Assembly: GCA_029010715.1 (NCBI GenBank)
Contig: JAQXKZ010000010.1
Coordinates: 62,001 to 126,000 of the forward strand
DNA: 64,000 bases
Source: Clostridiales bacterium
GTDB lineage: Bacteria; Bacillota; Clostridia; Oscillospirales; Oscillospiraceae
Reading direction: 5' to 3'
Position 1 is the first letter of the stretch. Each line of letters starts with the position of its first letter. Made by a program: the position numbers and the translations under genes. The notes under the pieces are model-generated. The model was given only the letters and a program-made list of their open reading frames with translations. It was not told the origin of the DNA and did no database searches. Positions 41,819 to 49,996 of this stretch are shown in pieces.

Positions 41819-42433
41819 ATGCGTTCGAAGAATACCGGGCTGATGGAGCTCATCCGTGACTATGCGGAGAAATACTACCGCAGCAATCTTGTCCCTCCGT
41901 CCATAAGGACAATATCCGAGGCTCTCGGGATATCCAGGGCAACCGTTCAGCGTTACCTTGTCGATATGGATTCGCGCGGTCTCCTGTCCTACGACGGACG
42001 CATCAAGGCTTCCCCGCAGATATCCAAGTGCAGCACGCGCTATTTCTCCGCCCCCATCGTCGGCTCCATACGCTGCGGCAATCCCGAGAGCGAGGAGGCC
42101 GAGGTCGAGGAGTACGTAAACCTGCCGGAGTCCGTTTTCGGTCCGGGCAGCTGCTACCTGCTCCGCGCCAAGGGTGATTCCATGACCGACGCCGGCATAG
42201 ACGAGGGCGATCTGCTGGTCATAAAAATACAGCACGACGCGAATATCGGGGATATAGTCGTCGCTCTGGATCAGGACAATCAGAACACGCTCAAGCGCTA
42301 TGCCGGTTATGACGAAGCCCGCGGCTGCCATATTCTGGAGTACATGAACGAAAAGCTGTACCCCGGCAAGGTTGAACTGGTCCGAAGCCTCACGGTGCAG
42401 GGCGTCGCCAGACAGGTCATCAAGAAGCTCTGA
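41819..42433 (+). CDS. LexA-like SOS repressor (S24 peptidase)
   Basis: 204 residues: N-terminal winged helix (IRTISEALGISRATVQRYL, 29-47) and C-terminal autoprotease with catalytic Ser121 (KGDSMTD) and Lys159 (NTLKRY). The cleavage site, normally Ala-Gly, aligns with Cys86-Gly87 (GSIRCGNPE). The ATG at 41819 has GGAGG seven bases upstream; an earlier in-frame ATG lies inside the operator. The next two genes encode an error-prone polymerase and a YolD protein, so it probably governs this cassette and itself rather than the whole SOS regulon. Confidence 0.88.
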   Translation: MRSKNTGLMELIRDYAEKYYRSNLVPPSIRTISEALGISRATVQRYLVDMDSRGLLSYDGRIKASPQISKCSTRYFSAPIVGSIRCGNPESEEAEVEEYVNLPESVFGPGSCYLLRAKGDSMTDAGIDEGDLLVIKIQHDANIGDIVVALDQDNQNTLKRYAGYDEARGCHILEYMNEKLYPGKVELVRSLTVQGVARQVIKKL

Positions 42434-42447
42434 TCGGAGGTATGGTA

Positions 42448-43950
42448 ATGGAGCGAAGCTATATTTCCATAGATTTAAAGTCGTTCTTCGCTTCAGTCGA
42501 ATGCGTGGACCGGCAGCTCAACCCGCTTACGACCAATCTGGTCGTTGCTGACACTTCGCGTACAGAAAAGACGATCTGCCTTGCGGTCACTCCCTCGCTG
42601 AAGGCCTACGGCATATCCGGGCGTGCGCGGCTTTTTGAGGTGGTTCAGCGCGTGCGCGAGGTCAACGCCGCCCGTCGTATGTCGGCTCCCGGCAGGAGTT
42701 TTTCCGGTAAGTCATATATTGACCCCGAAGTTAAAAGCGACCCGGCGCTTGAACTTGACTATATAATTGCCCCTCCGCATATGTCCCGCTACATTGAAAT
42801 GAGCACACGTATATATAATATCTATCTCAAATATATTGCCCCGGAGGATATACACATATATTCCATCGACGAAGTGTTCATGGACGTCACCGCATATCTC
42901 AAGACCTACGGCCTGACGCCCCGGGAGCTGGCAATGCGCATCATACTCGACGTTCTGCACAGCACCGGCATTACCGCGACGGCCGGTATCGGGAGCAATC
43001 TCTATCTCTGCAAGGTGGCCATGGACATTGTTGCCAAGCGCATCGAGCCGGATAGAAACGGCGTGCGCATAGCGGAGCTGGACGAAATGTCGTACCGTGA
43101 GCTGCTCTGGGATCACCGACCGCTCACGGATTTCTGGCGCATCGGCGCAGGCTATGCCAAAAAACTCGAAGCCCACGGTATGTACACCATGGGCGATATC
43201 GCCCTGCGTTCTGAATACGATGAGGAATCGTTCTACAAAATGTTCGGCGTGAATGCCGGTCTCCTGATCGACCACGCCTGGGGCTATGAACCATGTACCA
43301 TCGCCGATATCAAGTCCTACCGTCCAGCCAGCAGCAGTATCGGCTCGGGTCAGGTCCTGCATGTACCCTATGACTTTGAAAAGGCCCGCATAATAGTGCG
43401 CGAGATGACGGAGCTTCTGGTGCAGGAGCTTGTGCGTAAGGGCCTCGTGACGGACCAGCTCGTGCTGACCGTAGGCTATGACATTGAAAATCTGAGACGG
43501 TCGGATATCCGGGACGGGTACACGGGCGAGGTCACCGTAGACCACTACGGTCGTAAGCTTCCCAAGCACGCGCACGGCACGGGTAATCTCGGCCGGCAGA
43601 CCTCCTCACTTATGCTTATCATGGACAGCATGAACGCGCTGTACGAGCGTATAGTTGACCCGGCGCTTCTCATCCGGCGCATAAATATCACAGCCAACCA
43701 TATCGTGCCCGAATCCGAAGCCCGTCAGGCCGACGACTTTTTCCAGCTTGATCTGTTCTCCGACTCCGGCGAGCGCCTCAGGGCCGCCGAAGCCGAGCGG
43801 CTCGCACTGGAACGGGAAAAGCGGCGCCAGAAAACAATCGTCGCTCTCAAAGACAAATACGGTAAGAACGCCGTACTGCGCGGCACCAATTTCATGGACG
43901 GAGCGACTACAATTGCGCGAAACAGCCAGATAGGAGGCCACAAGGCATGA
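42448..43950 (+). CDS. Y-family DNA polymerase (UmuC/DinB-like)
   Basis: Translesion DNA polymerase of 500 residues. Palm motifs: YISIDLKSFFASVEC near 5-19 with the first catalytic Asp, and YSIDEVFMDVT near 138 with the Asp-Glu pair; helix-hairpin-helix region FWRIGAGYAKKLEAHGMYT near 230. The C-terminal part from about 440 is charged and coiled (LRAAEAERLALEREKRRQK) and probably binds the sliding clamp through QLDLFSD near 432. ATG 42448 lies seven bases after GGAGG. It overlaps the YolD gene by four bases. Confidence 0.92.
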   Translation: MERSYISIDLKSFFASVECVDRQLNPLTTNLVVADTSRTEKTICLAVTPSLKAYGISGRARLFEVVQRVREVNAARRMSAPGRSFSGKSYIDPEVKSDPALELDYIIAPPHMSRYIEMSTRIYNIYLKYIAPEDIHIYSIDEVFMDVTAYLKTYGLTPRELAMRIILDVLHSTGITATAGIGSNLYLCKVAMDIVAKRIEPDRNGVRIAELDEMSYRELLWDHRPLTDFWRIGAGYAKKLEAHGMYTMGDIALRSEYDEESFYKMFGVNAGLLIDHAWGYEPCTIADIKSYRPASSSIGSGQVLHVPYDFEKARIIVREMTELLVQELVRKGLVTDQLVLTVGYDIENLRRSDIRDGYTGEVTVDHYGRKLPKHAHGTGNLGRQTSSLMLIMDSMNALYERIVDPALLIRRINITANHIVPESEARQADDFFQLDLFSDSGERLRAAEAERLALEREKRRQKTIVALKDKYGKNAVLRGTNFMDGATTIARNSQIGGHKA

Positions 43951-44390
43951 GCGGCAAATACGATTCCATCCTGCACCACGGCCGCCGCTTCTCACCGAAG
44001 CATCCGCCTGTGCCGAATTACGAGAGAGCCGCGCAGTTTGCCCCGTTCTCTCCTCTTAACGGCTTTGAGGACGCGGTGGACGAGACCGCACGGCTTACCG
44101 ACAGCCGGATCGAACTCGCCGACGGCCGCATTGACGAGCTGGACCGCCGGCTGCGTCTGCTTGCTGAGCATGTCACAGACACGCCTGAGATATCCGTCAC
44201 ATACTTTCGTCCGGACTGCAGGAAAGCCGGCGGCGCATATCTGACCGTGACCGGAAGTCTGAAAAAGATAGATATGTACGTCCGCACTCTCGTGTTCACC
44301 GACAGGACCTCCATTCCTATCGACAGCATTATCAGGCTCGACGGCCCGGTATTTGCACTATGGGGCCGCGCAGCGGGATATACCGGGTAA
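43947..44390 (+). CDS. YolD-like protein
   Basis: 147 residues; N-terminal half shows the YolD-like pattern (MSGKYDSILHHGRRFS, RAAQFAPFSPLNGFEDAVDE) that accompanies Y-family polymerases in Firmicutes. The C-terminal half (VTYFRPDCRKAGGAYL, GSLKKIDMYVRTLVFTD) corresponds to the YolD beta domain. Start overlaps the polymerase stop by ATGA. It is the third member of the damage-inducible cassette; its likely role is to support or control the polymerase, as for UmuD-like factors. Confidence 0.88.
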   Translation: MSGKYDSILHHGRRFSPKHPPVPNYERAAQFAPFSPLNGFEDAVDETARLTDSRIELADGRIDELDRRLRLLAEHVTDTPEISVTYFRPDCRKAGGAYLTVTGSLKKIDMYVRTLVFTDRTSIPIDSIIRLDGPVFALWGRAAGYTG

Positions 44391-44447
44391 ATAGCCTTAC
44401 TCCGGCGGTAAATACTTATGAAATTTTCTTAACATCCCGAAAACATA

Positions 44448-44478
44448 TTGACTGATATTATTACAAATGTATAATATC
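44448..44478 (+). promoter_or_regulatory. Promoter with dyad before the GNAT gene
   Basis: TTGACT (44448-44453), 16-base spacer, TATAAT (44470-44475). GATATTAT (44454-44461) and ATAATATC (44471-44478) form a perfect inverted repeat across the spacer and -10 box, so a repressor site is likely. The rest of 44391-44581 shows nothing more. Confidence 0.55.
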
Positions 44479-44581
44479 AGGCATATAAATTCCTTCAGCA
44501 AACAGTCCGCGCAGGCGCATATTTGCTCAGCAGCCCTGCCGCTGCAGTGCGTCCTGTAATACAAGTCAACGGAGATATGAC

Positions 44582-45055
44582 ATGGACAGAATAGAGAGCG
44601 GCCGCCTTTATATGGCGCCCATGACGCCTGATGAACTGTCTGCGCTTATTGAACAGTGCAGAGAAAACGACCCTGAGCTCTGTCAGGCGTACACTGAAAT
44701 GCTCTGCGGCTGTATATCTGAGCCGGAGCAATACCTGTGGCACACCGCATGGTGCATACGCCGGCGTGAAAGCGGAGAGATGGTCGGCGATTTCTGCTTC
44801 AAGGGCCTGCCGGAAAACGGCTGTCCGGAAATCGGCTACGGTATAATCGGAGCGCATCAGGGAAAGGGCTACGCGACCGAGGCCATTGGCGCAGCATGCC
44901 GGTGGGCGCTTTCGCAGCCAGGCATAAAGGCCGTCGAAGCCGAGACCGCACCGGACAATACCGCCTCACAAAAGGTTCTTTCAAAGCTCGGCTTTGTCCC
45001 GACGGGCAGCGCCGGCGAGGAAGGCCCGCGATATATACTTTACAGCCCGGACTGA
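44582..45055 (+). CDS. GNAT-family N-acetyltransferase
   Basis: Acetyl-CoA-dependent acyltransferase of 157 residues, closest in style to the RimJ/RimL group. The acetyl-CoA loop is at about 98-108 (IGAHQGKGYATEA, with Q/G-x-G-Y/A), preceded by EIGYGI and followed by NTASQKVLSKLGF near 127. No clear ribosome-binding site precedes the ATG (GGAGATATGAC is nearest). Substrate unknown. The TfoX-domain gene follows 43 bases later. Confidence 0.85.
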   Translation: MDRIESGRLYMAPMTPDELSALIEQCRENDPELCQAYTEMLCGCISEPEQYLWHTAWCIRRRESGEMVGDFCFKGLPENGCPEIGYGIIGAHQGKGYATEAIGAACRWALSQPGIKAVEAETAPDNTASQKVLSKLGFVPTGSAGEEGPRYILYSPD

Positions 45056-45098
45056 ACCGTGTCCGCGGCAATGCTCAGGAGATTATGGAGGACTGCAT

Positions 45099-45425
45099 AT
45101 GGCAAGCACTTTGGAGTACGCCGAATTCGTATGCGAAAAGCTCCGCCCTTTCGGCAATGTACGCTGCCGCAAAATGTTCGGCGAGTATATGGTCTATCTC
45201 AACGACAAGCCCGTACTTTCCGTATGCGACAATGCCGTGTTTGTAAAGAAGCTCCCGGAGCTTGACGCCCTGATGCGCGGCTGCGAATGCGGCTGCCCAT
45301 ACGAAGGCGCGAAGGAGCATTATATGCCGGACATTGACGACGCTGCACTTCTGTCTGAACTCATACCAATGCTTGAAAAGCTCACGCCCCTGCCGAAGCC
45401 AAAAAAATCAAAAGGCAAGGCATGA
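45099..45425 (+). CDS. TfoX/Sxy N-terminal domain protein
   Basis: 108 residues, matching the TfoX N-terminal domain (YAEFVCEKLRPFG, RKMFGEYMVYLNDKPV, VFVKKLPELDAL). Only this domain is present; the C-terminal domain of the proteobacterial competence regulator is missing, as usual for such Clostridia proteins. GGAGG lies seven bases before the ATG. The Lys-rich tail (PKPKKSKGKA) may bind nucleic acid. A role in competence is not implied. Confidence 0.85.
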   Translation: MASTLEYAEFVCEKLRPFGNVRCRKMFGEYMVYLNDKPVLSVCDNAVFVKKLPELDALMRGCECGCPYEGAKEHYMPDIDDAALLSELIPMLEKLTPLPKPKKSKGKA

Positions 45426-45529
45426 CAGAGGTATCTCTGCTTTCCGGCTCCTCCGGTACATTTCCGCTGATTACCTGAAAACCATGCGTTTTCGGATTAA
45501 ACTTTTTGCCAATAAAGGAGAGGAAAAAT

Positions 45530-46669
45530 TTGAAGAAAAGAATTGCATTTGCGCTGTCCCTGATCCTCGTTTTCGTTTCGGTTACGGCTATCAGCATCCC
45601 CGCGTCTGCCGACAACGCAGACGGGCTTTTTGTCGAGGGCACTGCCACGGGCAGGCTTGACGGCTCCGTATTTTCCGCCGGTGAGACCGCGGGCAGCGAT
45701 GCCGAGATCTGCGGTATCCTGTTTGCCGCCGGCAGAGACGTCAACGCCGGCGGACGCAGCGAGTACGCCATGGCCGCCGGTTACGGCGTCCGTCTCAGCG
45801 GCAGCGTTGAAAACGACGCGTTTCTCGCCGGCAATACGCTCATCGCCACCGGCAGCATTGACCGCGACCTGTTCGCCGCCGGCAATAACGTAAGCGTCAC
45901 CGGTACGGTAGGACGCAGTCTGTATGTCTACGCTCAAAATGCAACCATCACCGGCAATATCGGCGGAGACGTGTACATCAGCGCCGAAAATATCACCGTC
46001 AGCGACGGCGCAGAGATAGGCGGCAAACTCCATTACAACGAGGACGCCTCCGTCAGCGCCCCCAAGTCCGTCATTTCCAACGCTCAGGTCTACATGGCAC
46101 CGGGCGTATCCGTTGATTCCGGGGCCGCGGCCGCCGGGAATTACGGAACTAAAATCACCGGCAAGCTCATCTCTTATATAGGTCTTGTAGCCCTCGCTTT
46201 TGTTCTGCTCTGGCTCACTCCTCTGTGGGAGACCGTCGACAAAAAATACTACGCCGCGCCCTTCGGCGTCTATGCCCGGGCCTTCGGCACAGGCTTTGCC
46301 GTTCTTGCGGCGCTGCCCGTCGCCGCAATTTTCCTCATGCTCACCCGCATCGGAGTACGTCTCGCCTTTGTGCTTTTGCTCGTCTATGCCGCCGCCATTA
46401 CCGCCTCGCTCATATTTCTCGGCTTCTTCCTCGGTGCGCTGCTCTGGCGCAGAGCCTTCGGTAAGGCGCCCTGCTATTGGGCCGAGCTGCCCATAGGTCT
46501 GCTGCTCTGCTGCGCTGCCAAGCTCGTTCCCGGACTTTCCTTCGCGACAGGCTTTGTCTCCGTACCTCTCGGGCTCGGCGTTATCACTCTGCTGCTTGGC
46601 AAGGGCAAGTCCTCCCCTTCCGGCTCCACGGATGCCGCTCCTGCCCTGCCCGGTTCTGCCGCTGAATGA
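45530..46669 (+). CDS. Secreted bactofilin-like beta-helix domain joined to a polytopic membrane domain
   Basis: 379 residues from TTG 45530, which follows AAAGGAGAGG. Signal peptide about 1-26 (ALSLILVFVSVTAISIPASA). Residues 30-200 contain short repeats ending in glycine, valine and small residues (EGTATGRLDGSVFSAG, GSIDRDLFAAGNNVSVTG, ITGNIGGDVYISAENITVS), the pattern of polymer-forming bactofilin-like beta-solenoids. Residues 210-360 hold about five membrane helices. Extracytoplasmic assembly at the membrane is inferred; the function is unknown. Confidence 0.75.
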   Translation: MKKRIAFALSLILVFVSVTAISIPASADNADGLFVEGTATGRLDGSVFSAGETAGSDAEICGILFAAGRDVNAGGRSEYAMAAGYGVRLSGSVENDAFLAGNTLIATGSIDRDLFAAGNNVSVTGTVGRSLYVYAQNATITGNIGGDVYISAENITVSDGAEIGGKLHYNEDASVSAPKSVISNAQVYMAPGVSVDSGAAAAGNYGTKITGKLISYIGLVALAFVLLWLTPLWETVDKKYYAAPFGVYARAFGTGFAVLAALPVAAIFLMLTRIGVRLAFVLLLVYAAAITASLIFLGFFLGALLWRRAFGKAPCYWAELPIGLLLCCAAKLVPGLSFATGFVSVPLGLGVITLLLGKGKSSPSGSTDAAPALPGSAAE

Positions 46670-46754
46670 CTATCGCTCATCAGGATACCTGTTATCCTGC
46701 CCCGGTATCATCCCGGAAAATTGAACCTGACCGTTTCTTAATACTTACACCGCT

Positions 46755-46795
46755 ATCACTCAAGCACGGAGCCGGCTGCTCCGTGCTTGAGTGAT
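46755..46795 (+). terminator. Terminator after the bactofilin-like gene
   Basis: Perfect 18-base arms (46755-46772, ending GCACGGAGC, and 46778-46795), five-base loop, followed by TTTATTTTT. Confidence 0.92.
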
Positions 46796-46909
46796 TTTAT
46801 TTTTCCGTCACACACGGCAGGTGTTTACCCGGACCCATGCGTCATTTCTGTATCTTAACCGTGAACGCCCCGGTTTTTACGCAAGCCAGTCCACCGGATA
46901 TCAAAAAAA

Positions 46910-46946
46910 CAGGCCGGAGAAACTGCAGATGAGTCTCTCCGGCCTG
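46910..46946 (-). terminator. Terminator of the transglutaminase lipoprotein gene
   Basis: CAGGCCGGAGA (46910-46920) and TCTCCGGCCTG (46936-46946) are exact complements; on the minus strand TTTTTTTGA follows. Confidence 0.85.
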
Positions 46947-46961
46947 CCTTTTCATATTTTG

Positions 46962-48137
46962 TTACGGCTGTGTATCCGCCATCTGCAAAAGAAGTTCCAC
47001 CCTGTCCGGTTCCCAGACACACTGTGTCGCGTCCAGCTCTTCCTGAGCGAAGTGCCGCAGGTCAAATTCGGCAGAAATGCCGCGGTCGGAAGTTGCGTCA
47101 AACCAGAGCCACTCCCCATCCAGACGGGCTATGTTCCACATGTGGTTTTCCCGGTAATAGCTCCCGGTCACATTGTAGCAGGGAATCCCGACCTTTTCAA
47201 ACAGCAGCTTGAGCGCATTGGAATACCCGCCGCAGATCGCCGTATTGTCCCGCAGTGCGCCAACAGCCGTCCGCGAGTCATAGGGCATGTTTTCCAGGTC
47301 GGAGTAGTAGCGCCGGTCATACTTCACATTGCCGGTCAGATATGTGTAAAGCGCCTCGGCCTTTTCCCGCTCTGTCATGGATTCGTTCACTTCCTGTGCG
47401 ATTACCTGCTCCGCCAGCCGGTCTGCCTGCTCCAGCAGGGAGAGACATTCCTCCATATCCAGCCCCATGGCCGGCGTATAAGTGATCTCCGTCGCATCAC
47501 GGTTCAGGGCGCAGAGTATGTAGCCTCCGCCCGCCTGCTGAAGCACCCGGCTCATATCGTCCGGCAGCAGCCCGGGGTCCGTCAGGCGTATTGGAAGCGG
47601 CTCCGTGCCGATATGCTCCTCCGCTGCGCGGAGCAGCCCGCCCAGCGTAGAAACAGCCAGAGCATCCCCGTCGTCAGTCCAGCTGCCTGTCTTATACGGC
47701 ATATAGTGTATCTGACAGGTCAGGCAGCCGTCTTCCATGGCGGCGGAAATATCATAGGCGTATTTCAGCTCAGGATAGGCTGCCATCAGACTGTAGTAGA
47801 GGTTTTTTACATCAATCTCCGGGTTTTCACTCAGCGTCACACCGGAGACATCCATGGGCGCGGGCTGACGCACTGCGCAGAGAGCATCATACAGCGCTTC
47901 CTGAATGTCTTCAGGTTTTGATATGCGTATCGGAGCAGCCTCCTCCGGCGGGTCGGACGCTTCCGTACCGGGCATAGTCTCCGGTTCAGCGGGGAATTCC
48001 TCCGGTTCCTGCGCTGCGGAAACTTCCGGGACGGGCGGTGTTTCTACCTGTTTCGGGGCTGAACAGCCGGTAAGTGACAGCAGGACCAGTGCCGGAAGCA
48101 GCAGCCCGGCCAATCTCATTTTGATTCTGTAAAGCAT
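46962..48137 (-). CDS. Lipoprotein with transglutaminase-like domain
   Basis: 391 residues. Signal peptide with lipobox LSLTGC (Cys25), then a Pro/Glu-rich linker to about 70. The C-terminal half is a transglutaminase-like fold: catalytic Cys in NTAICGGYSNALKLLF near 298, His in ENHMWNIARL near 330 and Asp in WFDATSD near 346. Such surface enzymes may be cysteine proteases or cross-linkers. AAGGAGG lies seven bases before the ATG. Its 5' end is overlapped in another frame by the run-off of the truncated MATE gene. Confidence 0.85.
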   Translation of the reverse strand: MLYRIKMRLAGLLLPALVLLSLTGCSAPKQVETPPVPEVSAAQEPEEFPAEPETMPGTEASDPPEEAAPIRISKPEDIQEALYDALCAVRQPAPMDVSGVTLSENPEIDVKNLYYSLMAAYPELKYAYDISAAMEDGCLTCQIHYMPYKTGSWTDDGDALAVSTLGGLLRAAEEHIGTEPLPIRLTDPGLLPDDMSRVLQQAGGGYILCALNRDATEITYTPAMGLDMEECLSLLEQADRLAEQVIAQEVNESMTEREKAEALYTYLTGNVKYDRRYYSDLENMPYDSRTAVGALRDNTAICGGYSNALKLLFEKVGIPCYNVTGSYYRENHMWNIARLDGEWLWFDATSDRGISAEFDLRHFAQEELDATQCVWEPDRVELLLQMADTQP

Positions 48138-49110
48138 GGCATTTCCTCCTTATAGGCTGTGACAGGGGCTTTAAAGCGGCCACGGGCTGATAGCCCTGCA
48201 TAAAACCCATGACAACATAGCAGCCGATAAGGATCAGCCGTTGTACCACGCCGTAAGCGGCGATAATCTCATCCGAATTGGGTAGGGACGAAGCGGCGAT
48301 ATTGGTGAGGGACGACGCCACCGACAGACAGATCTGAATGACCGCGGTGGGAATACCGATAAGGACGACTGTCTTTATAAGCTCCCAGCCGGGACGGAAG
48401 CCCTTCGCCCGGATCCTGATGACGGAGCGGCCACTGGCATAGAACCGGATCAGGATAAAAAATGTAACAAACTGGGATACGGTGGTAGCCAGAGAGGCGC
48501 CCTCCACACCCATGTTCAGCCCCCAGTCAAACATGAACACCGGGTCAAGAATAACATTCAGCGCAGCGCCGGTGATGACGGCGACAGAGGAAATCCGCAC
48601 GGAGGACTCCGCTCTGGCCGCGCAGTTCATGCTCTGTGCCGGCAGATTGGCCAGCGCCGCCACAAACATCCAGAAGGCGTAATCCTTGGCCAGCGGGAGA
48701 GACGCCTCCGAAGCGCCGAAGGCACGCATCAGAGGCTCGATAAAGACGATGCCGCCTGCGCACAGCAGTACGCCCAATATCACGGAAAGTCCGACAACGG
48801 TGCTGACCGTGCGGCTGGCCGCCTCGTAGTCCTGCCTGCCGAGCTGGCGGCCGGCCAGAACGGCGGCGCCGGCGGCAAATATGTTTTCAATGGAGACCAT
48901 AATCAGCAGCAGCGGGACCGTGACGCCTACCGCCGCCAGGGCGACGTCCGAGTCCAGCATCCCGATATATGCGGTATCCACGATGTTATAAACTGCCTTT
49001 GCCAGCAGGGCCAGCGTGGCCGGAACAGCCAGCCTGACAATGGCTTCAGATGGCCGCATCTCACCCAGAACTGACTGGGACCGTGCTTTTTCAGATGACG
49101 TGGCTCTCAC
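47986..49110 (-). pseudogene. MATE-family efflux transporter, C-terminally truncated
   Basis: Multidrug and toxin extrusion transporter sequence from about 49110 (GTG; TetR overlaps) to about 48175: about 310 residues with eight to nine membrane helices (LAVPATLALLAKAVYNIVD, LAGRQLGRQDYEAA, ALNVILDPVFMFDWGLNMG). It matches the family up to GFMQGYQPVA, then changes abruptly into hydrophilic sequence read from the leader and first codons of the lipoprotein gene in another frame. The last three or so helices are missing. A deletion that joined the gene to the lipoprotein leader explains this. It is probably inactive. Confidence 0.75.
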
Positions 49111-49717
49111 CCTCCCTTGCAACCACTCCGTAGAGAAGAATATCCAGAGCCTTTTTGCGGCGCCGGTCACACATGCCGAAGTCCTGCGCGCTCATCCCCG
49201 CGATCTGATCCTTGGCGTTGATAAAATCCTGAAACTGCCGGAACGTGTCCACCACCTCTGCCATTGTGATACCGGGGCGGAGGGATAGGGATCGCAGCAA
49301 TCTTTCCAGAATGCTGATATTCAAAGCGTCGAACTCCTGCTTTCTGGCCTGTATCTCTGCTGTGAGCTGAGCGGGCGGGGAGATAACCGCCTCGCGGAAG
49401 ATGGGCTGGTATACCGGGTGTGTCCGGAAAAAATCCACACGGGCAGAGAAGTATCCCTCCAGCTGCGCCTCCGCAGCGCCCTGCGTAGGTACGTTGGCCT
49501 GAAGATATTCTGTCAGTTCCCGGAAGCACTCCTCCACACATGCCAGATACAGTTCGTCCTTGGTCTTGAAATAATGGTAAATAATCCCTTTGGAAATACC
49601 CTGCGCGCTGCAGATGGTATTGACCGAACTGCCTCCGTATCCCTGCTGTGCAAATTCCGCCAGCGCGCTGTCCATTATCCGGCGTCTGGTCTGCTGGTTT
49701 TTCTCAAGGCGTTTCAT
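49091..49717 (-). CDS. TetR-family regulator of the MATE locus
   Basis: 208 residues: N-terminal helix-turn-helix (RRRIMDSALAEFAQQGYGG, ICSAQGISKGIIYHYFKTKDEL near 30-52) and a helical ligand domain. ATG 49717 lies eight bases after GGAG; an in-frame ATG 24 codons earlier falls in the promoter. Its stop overlaps the start of the MATE gene, so regulator and pump form one unit. Two operator-like dyads flank its promoter at 49732-49793, pointing to autorepression. Confidence 0.9.
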   Translation of the reverse strand: MKRLEKNQQTRRRIMDSALAEFAQQGYGGSSVNTICSAQGISKGIIYHYFKTKDELYLACVEECFRELTEYLQANVPTQGAAEAQLEGYFSARVDFFRTHPVYQPIFREAVISPPAQLTAEIQARKQEFDALNISILERLLRSLSLRPGITMAEVVDTFRQFQDFINAKDQIAGMSAQDFGMCDRRRKKALDILLYGVVAREGESHVI

Positions 49718-49731
49718 GCTCTCATCTCCAA

Positions 49732-49793
49732 AATATTGACCACATGGTCTATTTTTACGCAGTATAGCACAAATAGACCGGGTAGTCAATATT
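49732..49793 (-). promoter_or_regulatory. Promoter and dyad operators of the TetR-MATE unit
   Basis: Minus strand TTGACT (49789-49784), 17-base spacer, TATACT (49766-49761). Around it, AATATTGAC (49732-49740) pairs with GTCAATATT (49785-49793), and GGTCTATTT with AAATAGACC. GACCACATGGTC (49738-49749) is a separate dyad with a two-base centre. These suit binding of a TetR dimer. Confidence 0.65.
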
Positions 49794-49878
49794 TTGCCTT
49801 ATTACGGAATTCAGTATGTCTTTGCGTCAATATTATTCTGGTAAAAAGCGGCAGAACATGTAAAAAGCGCCGGCGTTC

Positions 49879-49907
49879 TTGAAATCGGGACGTACGTGTT
49901 ATATAAT
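49879..49907 (+). promoter_or_regulatory. Promoter of the Ig-like surface protein gene
   Basis: TTGAAA (49879-49884), 17-base spacer, TATAAT (49902-49907), 89 bases before the start codon. Confidence 0.6.
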
Positions 49908-49996
49908 ATTGAAAAGCTTTTCCTGCCTGTGGGCGTGACGCTCTCCGGCAGAATACAGTCAGACCGTGCTTTTTTACAAACAGAGGTAAACAGAGA

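Noticed and set aside
46791-47921. Plus-strand frame opposite the transglutaminase lipoprotein gene
   Set aside because: It begins within a terminator region, has no ribosome-binding site and runs opposite a gene with lipobox and catalytic triad.
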